A stretch of DNA of 64,000 bases, taken from positions 1,346,043-1,410,042 of the forward strand of contig NZ_LVEM01000003.1 of NCBI RefSeq assembly GCF_001641335.1. Reading direction: 5' to 3'. Under the pieces are notes generated by a model, which was not told the DNA's origin, ran no database searches, and saw only the letters and a program-made list of their open reading frames with translations. Source of the stretch: Bradyrhizobium stylosanthis. GTDB taxonomy: Bacteria; Pseudomonadota; Alphaproteobacteria; Rhizobiales; Xanthobacteraceae. The position numbers and the translations under genes were made by a program. This document shows positions 37,476 through 46,844 of this stretch, in pieces. Every line of letters starts with the position of its first letter. Position 1 is the stretch's first letter.

Positions 37476-38336
37476 ATGGAGCCTCCGAAACTACGCGCCT
37501 TCGTCGAGGTCGTACGGCAGGGCGGGTTCTCCAAGGCCGTCAGATTCGTGTTCGCGACCCAGTCTACGGTCAGCAAGGCGGTCAAGCAGTTGGAACATAA
37601 GATCGGTGTGCCCCCTACTTGACCGGATCGACCAACACATCAAACTTTCCGCTGCCGGCGAAATTGTTTACCGCCGTGCAATCAGGATTCTGATTGAACG
37701 GGACGATCTAGTATCCGAACTCAACGAGCTGCGCAGCCTCAAATGCGGCATTCTCAGGCTCGGTTTGCCACCAGTTGAGAGTGGCATACTCTTCGCGAAG
37801 CTATTTGCGATCTGCCGCAACGTTATCCAGGCGTCGAGATCCGCTCGTGGAGTACGGAAGCGAGCGACTGGAGCAGATTTTGCTATCAGGCGAGGTCGAA
37901 CTTGCCACCTCGTTCTTCCCGTATCGGAAGCTTTTGAATGACAATGAGGTCAAGCCTGAGCCCCTTGCTGTTCTGCTAACCGATGACCATTAGTTTTTCG
38001 CAGTGTCAATCCCTTGACCTTTCGACATTGCGCGTGATTCCGTTCATTCTCTTCGAAACCGGGTTTGCATTGAACCGCGTGGTTATGGACGCATGCCGAC
38101 GGCACGGCTTTGAACCGCGGGTCGTAGCGCGCACCAACCAGGTTGATTTCATCATCGAGCCTGCTGCGGCGGGCATGGGCGCCGCCTTTCTGACAAGGAT
38201 AATTGCTGAGCAACGCACGCATCGTTCGCTCGCTTGGGTACCGCTCCACGAAGCTGATACAGACTGGCAAATTGCAAGATCTGGCGGCGCGATGCTTGTC
38301 TGTCGCCCGCCGCGAGGGCTTGGCTGGATCTGGTAG
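37476..38336 (+). pseudogene. LysR-family regulator, broken by several frameshifts
   Basis: The N-terminus MEPPKLRAFVEVVRQGGFSK and TQSTVSKAVKQLEHKIGVP is a LysR helix-turn-helix, ended by a stop at 37618. Other frames continue LSAAGEIVYRRAIRILIERD, LNELRSLKCGILRLGLPPVE, GSERLEQILLSGEVELATSF and DACRRHGFEPRVVARTNQVD with EPAAAGMGAAFL. Together they would give a protein of normal length (about 290 residues), but at least three frame changes make it a pseudogene. Confidence 0.8.
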
Positions 38337-38482
38337 CTTACACGCGCGCCGAAAGTCATTCCGAGAACGATTGAATCGCTACCGAACGTCAATACCGTCC
38401 TATCGCATGCAATGCGCATTGCATCTCGTATACCACCTATACCACGAGGGGCCGGCGAACGATCGTTAGCGCCGCACGAAGA

Positions 38483-39727
38483 CTAACTGACTATTTGACA
38501 TTGACTGACGAGCTCACTCGTTTCCGGGGGCACGATAGTGTCATCTGCAACTTCGCAGGCGGCGTTCAGTGCGCTATGCAAGTCTGCGATCAGCTCGGTC
38601 GGACTTTCCATTCCCGCGTGTATGCGAAGCAACGGGCCTGGAAAAGGAAGCGACCCCTCCATTCGTTTCGGCGGCTCGACGAGCAACGCGAGACTTTCGT
38701 ACCCGCCCCACGACAGCCCAATCCCAAAGAGACGCAGGCTATTGAACAGAACCGAAAGTTGCGGCGGCGACATGGGCTTCAGAACAACTCCAAAGAGTCC
38801 GCTGGCGCCCAGGAAGTCCCTCTTCCAAATGACATGGCCTGGATCGTTGGGAAGAGCCGGGTGGAGCACCCTGTCGACGGCTGGATGAGTTTGCAGATTC
38901 TGCGCCAGGACAAGGCCATTTTCCCAATGCCGCCTCATACGCAGACCTAGAGTACGAATTCCCCGGAGGGCGAGATAAATATCATCCGGTGCGCCTATTT
39001 CGCCGAAATGCTGCGCAGTTGACTTTAGCGCGTGCCATGCCGCTTCGTTCGCAGTGGCAACGCCAAGAAACGCATCGGAATGGCCAACGATATATTTCGT
39101 CGCAGCCTGGATCGAAATGTCGACCCCATGCTCGAACGGCCGGAAATACAGAGGAGTCGCCCAGGTGTTGTCCATGATCACAAGTGCGTCCGACAGATGT
39201 GCGATCGCCGCGAGCGCCGGTACATCTTGCACTTCGAACGTCATGGACGAGGGCGATTCCAAGTAGACGGCGCGTGTCTTTGCGCTGATTTTCGCGGCCA
39301 GTTCTGACGGCTTGGTTGAACAGAAATACTCCGCCTTGATTTGCAGCCTGGCAAGAACATTGTCCGCGAAGGCTCTCACAGGCGAGTAGACGCCATCGCT
39401 GATCAGAACCGAATCGCCCGCCTTCAAGCACGCAAGCAGTGAGTGACTACAAGCCGATTGCCCTGATGGGAAAAGAATAGAACGGTAGCCGCCCTCTAAC
39501 TTACAGATCGCGGTCTCCAGGGCACGCGACAGGGGCGTACCGAAGCGACCGTAGCTGGGATAGTCTTTGTTCCGGATGTCCCATTCCTCTAAGGTCTCCG
39601 ATATGATGGTAGATCCGCGATAGATCGGCACATTCACCATCCCAGCATGTTCTGCCGGTGCACGGCCGAGGCGACATAGTAGAGTTTCGGTGTCTCTTAC
39701 GTCCTTTTCGACCTGCAAATACCTCAT
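38483..39727 (-). CDS. Cystathionine beta-lyase / Cys-Met metabolism PLP enzyme
   Basis: A 414-residue member of the trans-sulfuration PLP family. YGRFGTPLSRALETAICKLE is the active-site entrance, FPSGQSACSHSLLACLKAGD the PLP phosphate region, AVYLESPSSMTFEVQDVPAL a core strand and VIMDNTWATPLYFRPFEHGV the conserved Asp that contacts the PLP nitrogen. SIQAATKYIVGHSDAFLG contains the PLP-binding Lys. The DNTWATPLYF form and overall length are closest to cystathionine beta-lyases (MetC), which cleave cystathionine to homocysteine, but related enzymes act on other thioethers. It is transcribed away from the aminotransferase-monooxygenase genes at 40641, so it could share their pathway or be unrelated. 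No paralogue in the window. Confidence 0.88.
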   Translation of the reverse strand: MRYLQVEKDVRDTETLLCRLGRAPAEHAGMVNVPIYRGSTIISETLEEWDIRNKDYPSYGRFGTPLSRALETAICKLEGGYRSILFPSGQSACSHSLLACLKAGDSVLISDGVYSPVRAFADNVLARLQIKAEYFCSTKPSELAAKISAKTRAVYLESPSSMTFEVQDVPALAAIAHLSDALVIMDNTWATPLYFRPFEHGVDISIQAATKYIVGHSDAFLGVATANEAAWHALKSTAQHFGEIGAPDDIYLALRGIRTLGLRMRRHWENGLVLAQNLQTHPAVDRVLHPALPNDPGHVIWKRDFLGASGLFGVVLKPMSPPQLSVLFNSLRLFGIGLSWGGYESLALLVEPPKRMEGSLPFPGPLLRIHAGMESPTELIADLHSALNAACEVADDTIVPPETSELVSQCQIVS

Positions 39728-40019
39728 GACAACTTCTCTTCAATCGCACTACCTTACCGATCGCGCCACGTTGCCAGGCTGCGGGGCCACTTGCCTGCTT
39801 TGGCTGCATTGGTGCAACAACGATGCCAACCTCGAGCAATGCGACTGCGACCTCATCCGTGACTCCTCTTGAACGGTGATTTGCCGCATTCAATGCGACT
39901 TTGACCCCCGCTGACTCAGCATGCTGCGATTATTTTTGATTTTGCAATTCAGCTCGCCCACATCGAGATCGGCTTTCCTTGTAAGGAGTGAGACATTCTC
40001 CGATCAGGATCGAAAGGTC

Positions 40020-40046
40020 TTGAAACGAACGTAAGGTCAAGTTGTA
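40020..40046 (+). promoter_or_regulatory. MerR-type promoter/operator (site 4)
   Basis: TTGAA at 40020-40024 and TTGTA at 40042-40046 with exactly 17 bases between them, inside the dyad CTTGA...TCAAG. The TTGAAA -35-like and TAAACT -10-like hexamers are 19 bases apart. It points toward the small ORF at 40105 and the aminotransferase-monooxygenase genes behind it. Confidence 0.65.
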
Positions 40047-40104
40047 AACTACCAAAACTGGGGAGGCATCGGGGCCTTCGACGGCTCGCGAACGAGGATT
40101 GTGA

Positions 40105-40497
40105 ATGACTCAAACGCAAAAGTCTGCGCCGCGACCATCCGTCACGCCCCCCGATCAGCTCCGGCAAGACGCGTGCAAATGCCTGCGTGTGCCTGCTGGA
40201 GAACAACGGCAATGCCCCTTCGTTCGAGGCATGACCAGGTCCCAGACGGACATTCTTGCGGGCAGCCATCGCCGAACAGGTGTGGCTGAGGTTCGTGCCA
40301 ATAGCTTGCCGCGCGGTATCGCCGAGATTCCCGAACCCGGCCATGACTGCTCGCAGCAGTTAGGCAGCACCCGAGTTGGGCGCCGTTCTCTGCTCGATCA
40401 TCAGAGAGCCCACATCCGACTGGTGCGCCGTTCGCAATGCATAAAGCCCCCTATGCAAGTTGCGGTTTTTCGTTTGGATTTTAGGATCGGTCTTTAA
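40105..40497 (+). CDS. Hypothetical protein, first ORF behind the site-4 promoter
   Basis: A 130-codon frame beginning MTQTQKSAPRPSVTPPDQLR, preceded by GAGG eight bases upstream and by the MerR-type promoter about 60 bases upstream. It is rich in Arg, Gln and Pro with a few Cys, and shows no recognisable domain; part of it may be out of the original frame. It is kept because promoter and ribosome binding site are well placed. Confidence 0.4.
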   Translation: MTQTQKSAPRPSVTPPDQLRQDACKCLRVPAGEQRQCPFVRGMTRSQTDILAGSHRRTGVAEVRANSLPRGIAEIPEPGHDCSQQLGSTRVGRRSLLDHQRAHIRLVRRSQCIKPPMQVAVFRLDFRIGL

Positions 40498-40640
40498 AAC
40501 GGGTTAAGCTCCGCGCTGGCCGGCTCTGGCGAGACATGGTCGGCCTGCTGACGCGTAAGCTCATGCGCATGTCCCGGAGTGTTCACCCAGATAGGATCAT
40601 AGCCATGCTCAAAACCCATGCCCTTCGACGGAGCGACCAG

Positions 40641-41732
40641 ATGTCAGACGCAAGGCTGCTAAGCGCACTCTCATCTCTTTCGCACGTGGCAAAACAGTTG
40701 GAAGTTCCGCCACCTGCTCTCCCCGCGCTTGGCGCAACTTGCGTCAAACTCAACATGAATGAGAACCCGTTTCCACTGCCGCCAGTTGTCAAGAAAAGCG
40801 CGACTGCAGCGTTTGAGCGGCATTATTTGTACCCGGAAGATGACAATGTAGGCTTAAGAGAGGCTGCCGCCTCTGCTTACGGGCTTTCCGCCGATCAGGT
40901 GATCGCGGGGAACGGATCGTCCGAACTTCTCGGCCTCATCTACAAAGCGTTCCTCGCTCCAGGTGACGCCGTAGCGATGATATCGCCCGGATTTTCGTTC
41001 AACCGCAAGCTCGCGATGTTGCACGAGGCCCAATTTCTGGAGATTGGGTGGGGTCAGGATCACTCCTTGCCGACGCAGCAACTGCTTTCCGGCCCCGCCC
41101 GCGATGCCAAATTTATCGTGCTAGCCAATCCGAACAATCCGACGGGAACGTTTATTGCGATCGCCGAAATCGAAAGGCTCGTAGCACAATCTGATCGACT
41201 GATCGTCCTTGACGAAGCGTATGTGGACTTTGCGCCGGACAATGGACTACGGCTCGTCAACCGCTATCCAAATGTTCTGCTCCTGCGCACGTTCTCGAAA
41301 AGTTATGCCACGGCCGGCCTCCGCATAGGTTTTGGCTTCGGTCATCCCGAGCTTATCGGCAGGCTTCGTACCATGCAGAACCTCTTCAACATGAATGTGA
41401 TTGGTCATGCGGTCGGCATGAGCATCATTGAGCATCGAGACGCGTTCGAGGAGAACCATCAATATGTCGTGCGTGAGAGAGAGCTAACAAGCGTCGCGCT
41501 ATCAGCACTTGGATTTACCGCATTGCCGTCCCACGCCAACTTTTTGCTAGCTCGCGTGCCAGAAGGACACGACGGAGCGTGGTGGCAAGCCGCACTGCAG
41601 AGACAGAACGTGCTTGTTGCGTTCTTTCCCGAGAGCGGTCTGGAGAATTTCATACGCATTAGCATCGGCACAGAAAGGCAAATGGATGCGCTTCTTTCAA
41701 CCGTCAGTGATATTCTTTCGTCGCCAAACTGA
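40641..41732 (+). CDS. Histidinol-phosphate-type aminotransferase (HisC family)
   Basis: A PLP fold-type I aminotransferase of 363 residues from MSDARLLSALSSLSHVAKQL. Landmarks are VKLNMNENPFPLPP, IAGNGSSELLGLIYKAFLAP, IVLANPNNPTGTF, LIVLDEAYVDFAP and LRTFSKSYATAGLRIGFGFG with the PLP-binding Lys. I chose the ATG at 40641 because GGAG lies 8 bases before it; the frame stays open for another 35 codons upstream. HisC enzymes convert imidazole-acetol phosphate and often aromatic amino acids. No other histidine genes are near, and the next gene is a flavin monooxygenase, so a role in a secondary pathway (for example an aromatic amino acid) is more likely than histidine synthesis. The gap to the next gene is 40 bases, so the two form an operon. 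Confidence 0.88.
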   Translation: MSDARLLSALSSLSHVAKQLEVPPPALPALGATCVKLNMNENPFPLPPVVKKSATAAFERHYLYPEDDNVGLREAAASAYGLSADQVIAGNGSSELLGLIYKAFLAPGDAVAMISPGFSFNRKLAMLHEAQFLEIGWGQDHSLPTQQLLSGPARDAKFIVLANPNNPTGTFIAIAEIERLVAQSDRLIVLDEAYVDFAPDNGLRLVNRYPNVLLLRTFSKSYATAGLRIGFGFGHPELIGRLRTMQNLFNMNVIGHAVGMSIIEHRDAFEENHQYVVRERELTSVALSALGFTALPSHANFLLARVPEGHDGAWWQAALQRQNVLVAFFPESGLENFIRISIGTERQMDALLSTVSDILSSPN

Positions 41733-41772
41733 CCCCAAACCAATGGCCATCCTGCTTACATGAGGTGATCGA

Positions 41773-42801
41773 GTGACAAGTACTTTCCCTTCAAAACTGG
41801 CGTTCGGCATCTTCGATCACCTGGACGCGGACGGTCATGACGTAGCCAAACAGTATAACGATCGCCTCCTACTTGCCGAGGCATGCGATCGACTGGGATT
41901 CTATGCGTATCATCTAGCAGAGCACCACTGCACTCCGCATGGGAGAAGCCCCGCACCAAATCTGTTCTTGTCGAGCGTCGCACAACGCACATCACAGCTT
42001 CGCGTCGGTCCGATGGTCATGCTGCTTAGTCTTCATCACCCGCTGAGAGCCTTCGAAGAGGCGTGTATGCTGGACCATTTGAGCGGTGGCCGACTTGAGC
42101 TTGGCATGGGACGCGGCTCACTTCCAGTGGAATTGGGCTATTTCGGGGTCAGCGCCGAGGCGGCACCAGGCCGTTATGCAGAGGCCAGCGAGATCCTTGT
42201 TAAAGCCATGCGAGGCGGCTCGCTCTGCTACGAAGGGGATCACTTCCGGTTGGACGACGTTCCATTGACGCTAACGCCTTATCAGCGACCGCATCCGCCG
42301 ACATGGATCGCCGTTAATCAACCCGGCTCGGCAAGCTGGGCCGCTGAGATTGGCGCAAACATCGCAAGTATCGGACCTGCATCCTCTGTTCGGAGGATTA
42401 CTGATGCGTATCGCTCGCGTCGAGAGGTACGTCCAGATGTGAATGGTAAATCGCCGTTTCTTGGCTTGCTCCGCATGGTTGTGGTCGGCAACACTGAAGC
42501 AGATGCTTATGCACTTGCTGCGCCGGCCTACGATCGTTGGCTCAAGAGCTTCAAGTTTCTTTATGATCGCAACAAGATCCCCACTCCACCGAACCTCCCC
42601 TTGACTTTCGATGCAGCAATCGAGAGTGAGCTGTGCGTCGCGGGGACCGCCTCTTCGATCAGGCACACTCTTCTTAATCATCTAGAGGAGGCGGGTGCCA
42701 ATTACCTTCTGTGTCAGCTCGCATTTGGGGACCTCTCGCTGGATGCTTCATTGGCCACGGCAACGATTATTCGCTCAGAAATCATCGCGGGCGCTGGCTG
42801 A
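41773..42801 (+). CDS. Luciferase-like (LLM) flavin-dependent monooxygenase
   Basis: A 342-residue bacterial-luciferase-like monooxygenase. FGIFDHLDADGHDVAKQYND, AYHLAEHHCTPHGRSPAPNL, LRVGPMVMLLSLHHPLRAFE and GGRLELGMGRGSLPVELGYF with RYAEASEIL are the usual FMN-binding and core strands. These enzymes use reduced FMN from a partner reductase to oxygenate an organic substrate. A candidate partner, a flavin reductase, is encoded head-on at 42897-43397. The start is a GTG with AGGTGAT seven bases upstream. The substrate is unknown; with an aminotransferase in front it could be an amine, an oxime or a 2-oxo acid. Confidence 0.88.
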   Translation: MTSTFPSKLAFGIFDHLDADGHDVAKQYNDRLLLAEACDRLGFYAYHLAEHHCTPHGRSPAPNLFLSSVAQRTSQLRVGPMVMLLSLHHPLRAFEEACMLDHLSGGRLELGMGRGSLPVELGYFGVSAEAAPGRYAEASEILVKAMRGGSLCYEGDHFRLDDVPLTLTPYQRPHPPTWIAVNQPGSASWAAEIGANIASIGPASSVRRITDAYRSRREVRPDVNGKSPFLGLLRMVVVGNTEADAYALAAPAYDRWLKSFKFLYDRNKIPTPPNLPLTFDAAIESELCVAGTASSIRHTLLNHLEEAGANYLLCQLAFGDLSLDASLATATIIRSEIIAGAG

Positions 42802-42896
42802 ACACGAGGCTCTGCGTCCCGCCGCCGGCAGGCCCCTTCGGCGTTTCATTTCAGCTGGGGGGGCGACCGCCAGTTTTGAAGTGAAAGGCAAAACGC

Positions 42897-43397
42897 TCAG
42901 CCGAGCGGTACTGTTCGAAGTTCGCCGCGACAGTTGATAAGCGGATAGCCGTCTCCTGAGCGGACCGCCACGGTCCGGCCGATGAATACTCCGTGCGTGC
43001 CGATGACTTGGTAGTGCTGTAAAACGCACTCGAGAGCGCATATTGCGCTTTGCAATAAAGGTACATCGAGAATCCCCTGGACCCAGGGAGCCGTGTCGAA
43101 CCGTTCGGCTCCTTTAGAGCCATCCCGGCCGGCGAATCGCAGAGCGATGTCCTGATGATCAATAGCAAGGAGGCTCACGCCAAACCTGCCGTTCGCAAGT
43201 ATCGCATCGTGTGTCCCGGAACTGATGTTGATGCCCACCAGCAAACAGGGCGGTTCTATGCAAATCGAGACAATAGAACTCACCGTTAACCCGCGCCGGG
43301 CACGCGCCGTTCCTGTCGCCACGATGGCGACGCCGCTGGCCAGATTTCGCATGGCCTGGCGAAATTCGGCCGCCTCGATTGATTGAATGTCACTCAT
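42897..43397 (-). CDS. Flavin reductase-like protein (FMN-binding split barrel)
   Basis: A 166-residue protein of the flavin reductase family: EFRQAMRNLASGVAIVATGT at the N-terminus, GLTVSSIVSICIEPPCLLVG (flavin binding), ILANGRFGVSLLAIDHQDIA and CALECVLQHYQVIGTHGVFI. These supply reduced FMN to two-component monooxygenases. It lies convergent with the LLM gene (95 bases between the stop codons) and 132 bases downstream of trpC on the same strand. I chose the ATG at 43397 (MSDIQSIEAAEF); four extra codons are possible upstream. It is the natural partner for the LLM enzyme next door. Confidence 0.88.
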   Translation of the reverse strand: MSDIQSIEAAEFRQAMRNLASGVAIVATGTARARRGLTVSSIVSICIEPPCLLVGINISSGTHDAILANGRFGVSLLAIDHQDIALRFAGRDGSKGAERFDTAPWVQGILDVPLLQSAICALECVLQHYQVIGTHGVFIGRTVAVRSGDGYPLINCRGELRTVPLG

Positions 43398-43529
43398 GTG
43401 GCAAGACAACCGAGGATTTGCATCCCCCTAGTGGGGATGTGCAAGTTCTCGCCTCGGCTGCGTGCGGGCATTGTCTTGCTTGCGGCTCTCGGCGCCCGTG
43501 TCGAAGCAACCGGCTTGAGACTTTGCGTG

Positions 43530-44357
43530 TCATTGATGCGCCCCCTGACTCCAGCGTGATTGATTTGAAAACAGTGCGCGGGTTGCTGCCGTTACGTCGG
43601 TCTGCCGCATTAGGCTCTCGCCCACAAGGAAGGTTACTATACCGGCTCGTGAGAGCCGCTCGAGATCAGTGAACGCGCAGATTCCGCTTTCGCTGACAAT
43701 CAGTCGGTCCTTCGGGATGAGTGGTGCTAGCATTTCGCTTGTCTTGAGATTTGTCACAAACGTGCGTAGGTTGCGGTTATTGATGTCAATCATCTGCGAG
43801 CGAAGTGTCAGGGCGCGATCGAGTTCGCAGCGATCATGGATTTCGATCAACACGTCCATACCGTATGCTAAGGCCGCAGCCTCGAGGTCGCGGGCAGCCT
43901 CGTCGTCCAGCGCGGCCATAATCAGCAGAATGCAATCGGCACCACGGGCGCGAGCCTCGACCACCTGGTAAGTGTCGAAAATGAAATCCTTGCGCAGGAC
44001 CGGCAGGTTTGTGGCGGCGCGCGCCATCTCCATAAAGTCAAGGTCACCCATAAAAGAGGGTTTGTCCGTTAAAACTGAAAGGCAAGCCGCGCCCCCTGCT
44101 TCATACGATCTGGCGAGCGAAGGCGGATGGAAGTCGGCTCGAATGAGCCCCTTCGACGGCGACGCTCTCTTGATTTCAGCGATCAGGGCATAGCCGCCAG
44201 ATGTGTGCGTTTTGCGAATTGTGTTTAGAAAGCCTCGCGGGGGTGGCGCGTACCGTGCGCGCGCGTCGAGCTCGGCGCGCGAAAGCGCGCGTCTTGCCGC
44301 TGCAATTTCTTCCCGCTTATAGATCTCAATTCTCTTCAGAATGTCGGGCTCAGCCAT
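43530..44357 (-). CDS. trpC: Indole-3-glycerol phosphate synthase
   Basis: A 275-residue TIM-barrel enzyme. YALIAEIKRASPSKGLIRAD contains the catalytic Lys, followed by LSVLTDKPSFMGDLDFMEMA, LPVLRKDFIFDTYQVVEARA (second catalytic Lys), IDINNRNLRTFVTNLKTSE and LIVSESGICAFTDLERL, ending near VTFLVGESLMRQ. It makes indole-3-glycerol phosphate from CdRP in tryptophan synthesis. It is encoded right behind trpD (5 bases), but trpE, trpG, trpF, trpA and trpB are not in the window. The last 15 residues are unusual but the protein is complete. Confidence 0.95.
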   Translation of the reverse strand: MAEPDILKRIEIYKREEIAAARRALSRAELDARARYAPPPRGFLNTIRKTHTSGGYALIAEIKRASPSKGLIRADFHPPSLARSYEAGGAACLSVLTDKPSFMGDLDFMEMARAATNLPVLRKDFIFDTYQVVEARARGADCILLIMAALDDEAARDLEAAALAYGMDVLIEIHDRCELDRALTLRSQMIDINNRNLRTFVTNLKTSEMLAPLIPKDRLIVSESGICAFTDLERLSRAGIVTFLVGESLMRQTDVTAATRALFSNQSRWSQGAHQ

Positions 44358-44362
44358 CTTGT

Positions 44363-45379
44363 CTATTCGGCGTTGGAGACTGCTACCAGATGCTTCAGGC
44401 GGTCTGCGGCGGCACCACTATCAAGTGTGTCCCGCCCGATAGCGACGCCTTCCTTCAAAGTTGTGGCCCGACCGGCCACTATAAAGGCCCCTGCCGCGTT
44501 CAAGAGAGCAACATCGCGATATGGGCCTGGTAGGCCCTCGAGCACGCTTCGTAGTGCAATCGCGTTGGTATGAGGGTCCCCACCCTTCAGCCTCTCGTTT
44601 CCGTAACGCGGGAGCCCAGCTTCCTCCGGTGTCACCTCGAACGTGCGAATTTGGCCTTTGTCGAGGGCGCTGACAAAGGTGGGACCAGTGAGCGTCATCT
44701 CGTCAAGTCCATCGCAGCCATGCACCACCCACGCCGCTTCCGCACCGAGCCTTTTGCAGACTTCCGCTAAAGGCTGCACCCACTTGCGCGAAAACACGCC
44801 AATCATCTGCCGCTTCACCCCCGCGGGATTGCAGAGCGGCCCGACGAGATTAAAGATTGTGCGGGTCGCGAGCTCGACCCGGGTTGCGCTAACGCTTTTT
44901 AACGCCGGGTGGTGGTCCGGCGCAAACATGAACCCGATGCCGGCGTCCCGGACACAGCGAGCGACATCTTCTGGTTTCAAGTCGATTTTGACGCCCAGGG
45001 ATGCCAGTACATCGGCCGAGCCCGAGCGTGAGGAGAGTGCGCGGTTGCCATGCTTGGCGACAGGAATGCCGGCGCCCGCGATGATAAAAGAGGTACATGT
45101 CGAGACGTTGAACGAGCCCAGACCGTCGCCGCCCGTGCCCGCAACGTCGATCGAATCGGCGGGTGCATCGACCCGCAGCATTTTGCTGCGCATCGCGGAA
45201 ACCGCACCGGTGATTTCTTCAACTGTCTCGCCGCGCACCCTCAGCGCCAGCAGCAACCCGCCTATCTGCGAGGGCGTCGCCTGGCCCGACGTCATAATGT
45301 CGATCGCCAAAGCCATTTCCTGGTGGCCCAACGGGACGCCGCTAGCGACTTTGCCCATGATCAATTTGAGATCCATCAC
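44363..45379 (-). CDS. trpD: Anthranilate phosphoribosyltransferase
   Basis: A 338-residue TrpD. IDVAGTGGDGLGSFNVSTCT is the PRPP/anthranilate loop, followed by VAKHGNRALSSRSGSADVLA, GIGFMFAPDHHPALKSVS and FNLVGPLCNPAGVKRQMIGV. The order and length equal the family. It transfers phosphoribosyl to anthranilate. It is the first gene of a trpD-trpC unit and possibly also of the flavin reductase. A MerR-type operator lies about 310 bases upstream and points at it. Since a free-living genome should already have a full trp set, an island copy hints at a specialised pathway using anthranilate or an early Trp intermediate. Confidence 0.95.
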   Translation of the reverse strand: MMDLKLIMGKVASGVPLGHQEMALAIDIMTSGQATPSQIGGLLLALRVRGETVEEITGAVSAMRSKMLRVDAPADSIDVAGTGGDGLGSFNVSTCTSFIIAGAGIPVAKHGNRALSSRSGSADVLASLGVKIDLKPEDVARCVRDAGIGFMFAPDHHPALKSVSATRVELATRTIFNLVGPLCNPAGVKRQMIGVFSRKWVQPLAEVCKRLGAEAAWVVHGCDGLDEMTLTGPTFVSALDKGQIRTFEVTPEEAGLPRYGNERLKGGDPHTNAIALRSVLEGLPGPYRDVALLNAAGAFIVAGRATTLKEGVAIGRDTLDSGAAADRLKHLVAVSNAE

Positions 45380-45690
45380 GTGCTCTTGAGCCTGTCGGTA
45401 TTAGTAACGCTTACGAAAGTTCGAGAAATTAAGCGCTCTTATGCGAGCGACGTGAAAGACTGGAGCTTTTGCCTACGGCCTTCCGCCTGTCCGGCGACAC
45501 TTCTGGCCTCCACAAAGGCCGCGCCGACTACTGCCTGGCAACATCCAACGAAGCGCGCGGCAGCTGTAAGATGCTCCAGATCGCGTTTTTGCCACGCCAG
45601 CTACCTTCATATTGGCATTCATGCGCACCACGAGCGTAGCTGCGCCATTGGCGAGCGCGTCACTTTGCCTCGCGATCGATTTTCAACACT

Positions 45691-45717
45691 TACAACTTGA
45701 CGCTGCGGCAGCTTCAA
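45691..45717 (-). promoter_or_regulatory. MerR-type promoter/operator (site 5)
   Basis: On the minus strand TTGAA and TTGTA are exactly 17 bases apart with TCAAG adjacent to the second block, as in sites 3, 4 and 6. It points leftward to trpD, whose start is about 310 bases away, with no better gene between. The central part (CTGCCGCAGCG) is less similar to the others. Confidence 0.6.
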
Positions 45718-46048
45718 GCCATTTCGGTGAACGAGCTCGAGGCCATACTCACAAAAATAAGCAGACTAGCGCCGCCACCGGGTGTGCATGAACCTGGCAT
45801 ACATTTGCCACACTACTCAGCCTCGACGCCCTTCCGACAGGCGACCAGGAGGCCTCGCGTACCGGACCTTGGTCAATATCTCTACCGAGACCATCCCCCC
45901 GCGGGCTGGTCGCCTCGGGGACTGGTCAGCCTAAAACAAAGGCTGCCCTTCACGGAAGAGGAGAGTATTCGCTCCCCCCCATCTGAATGGAACTGCCTAG
46001 CCTGCTTCGGCTTAGATCACTCGGAATGGAATTGGCAACAAGTAGGCA

Positions 46049-46240
46049 ATGCTTAGGAACCGATCTCGTCAATGGTGCAAGGAAGACGATGGACGACTTC
46101 TCGACCTCGCGTCAAACAAGGAGCCGCCGAAGAGACTTTCTATCCTGCTCGAGAGGAGCGAACGGGCTGTCGCTCTGCGGCTCAAGAAATTGCGATCGCC
46201 ACCTCCGAGATGCCGGGCTTACTCTGAGGAGTTCGCCTGA
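46049..46240 (+). CDS. Possible small SANT/Myb-like DNA-binding protein
   Basis: A 63-codon frame containing RQWCKEDDGRLLDLASNKEP and LSILLERSERAVALRLKKL. The pattern of an early Trp, an acidic DD, Leu-Leu and a second-helix RSERAV followed by basic residues is like the small SANT/Myb-type helix-turn-helix proteins common in alpha-proteobacteria. No strong ribosome binding site is seen. It may also be a fragment. Confidence 0.4.
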   Translation: MLRNRSRQWCKEDDGRLLDLASNKEPPKRLSILLERSERAVALRLKKLRSPPPRCRAYSEEFA

Positions 46241-46583
46241 TTTGACCTCGCGCCCGTAGCGGGAAGGTCAATCAGGAGACTAAAGGGACGGGTTATATTC
46301 GTCGCACCGCCTTCTCCGGCAGTGCGTTCCATTCCTTGTGACACTGCTTGCGAGCTTCATTCCTTTCGCCCGCATCACGGCTCATGCGGGCACCATCGCG
46401 CCGGATATTGCTTTCCCGCCTCCCTGAAAAAGGGGACACTTGGCTTCAATTGAGTAGCAACGCATGCGTCCGAACGGAGAGGCTCCGCCTGCCCAAAGAC
46501 CAGTGATAGTCCGGCGCATGGTGTCCAGGCGATTGCCGAGGCCCAACCGATGCAGTCTTAAGACGGAGGCGTTCAGAAGACCC

Positions 46584-46608
46584 CCCCCGCCGATGCACTC
46601 GGCGGGGG
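46584..46608. terminator. Strong GC hairpin
   Basis: CCCCCGCCGA at 46584-46593 pairs perfectly with TCGGCGGGGG at 46599-46608 across a five-base loop. There is no T-run on either side, so it is not a classical intrinsic terminator. Nothing coding is recognised around it; it could end a transcript or be part of a small structured RNA. Confidence 0.45.
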
Positions 46609-46844
46609 CTCTGCAGGTGGATGACGCGAGGCTCGCGAAAGAGGTGTCGCATCAGGCCCCGCACTCATCGGACGCTATGACCACCGGCAGTTTGCATCAG
46701 CGCCATACGTCCATGATCGCGTATGGTCCATAAGAAATGATTCGGTCGCGGAGAGGCGCCCATCGGCGCTGTCCAATGAACCGCCGAATACGCACGCTCT
46801 CCGGCTAGCCGCCTCAGCTCCACACTCCGCTGTTGTTATGAGTA

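Noticed and set aside
46584..46608. Rho-independent terminator reading of the GC hairpin
   Set aside because: The stem is perfect but there is no T-run on either strand, so I list it only as a hairpin.
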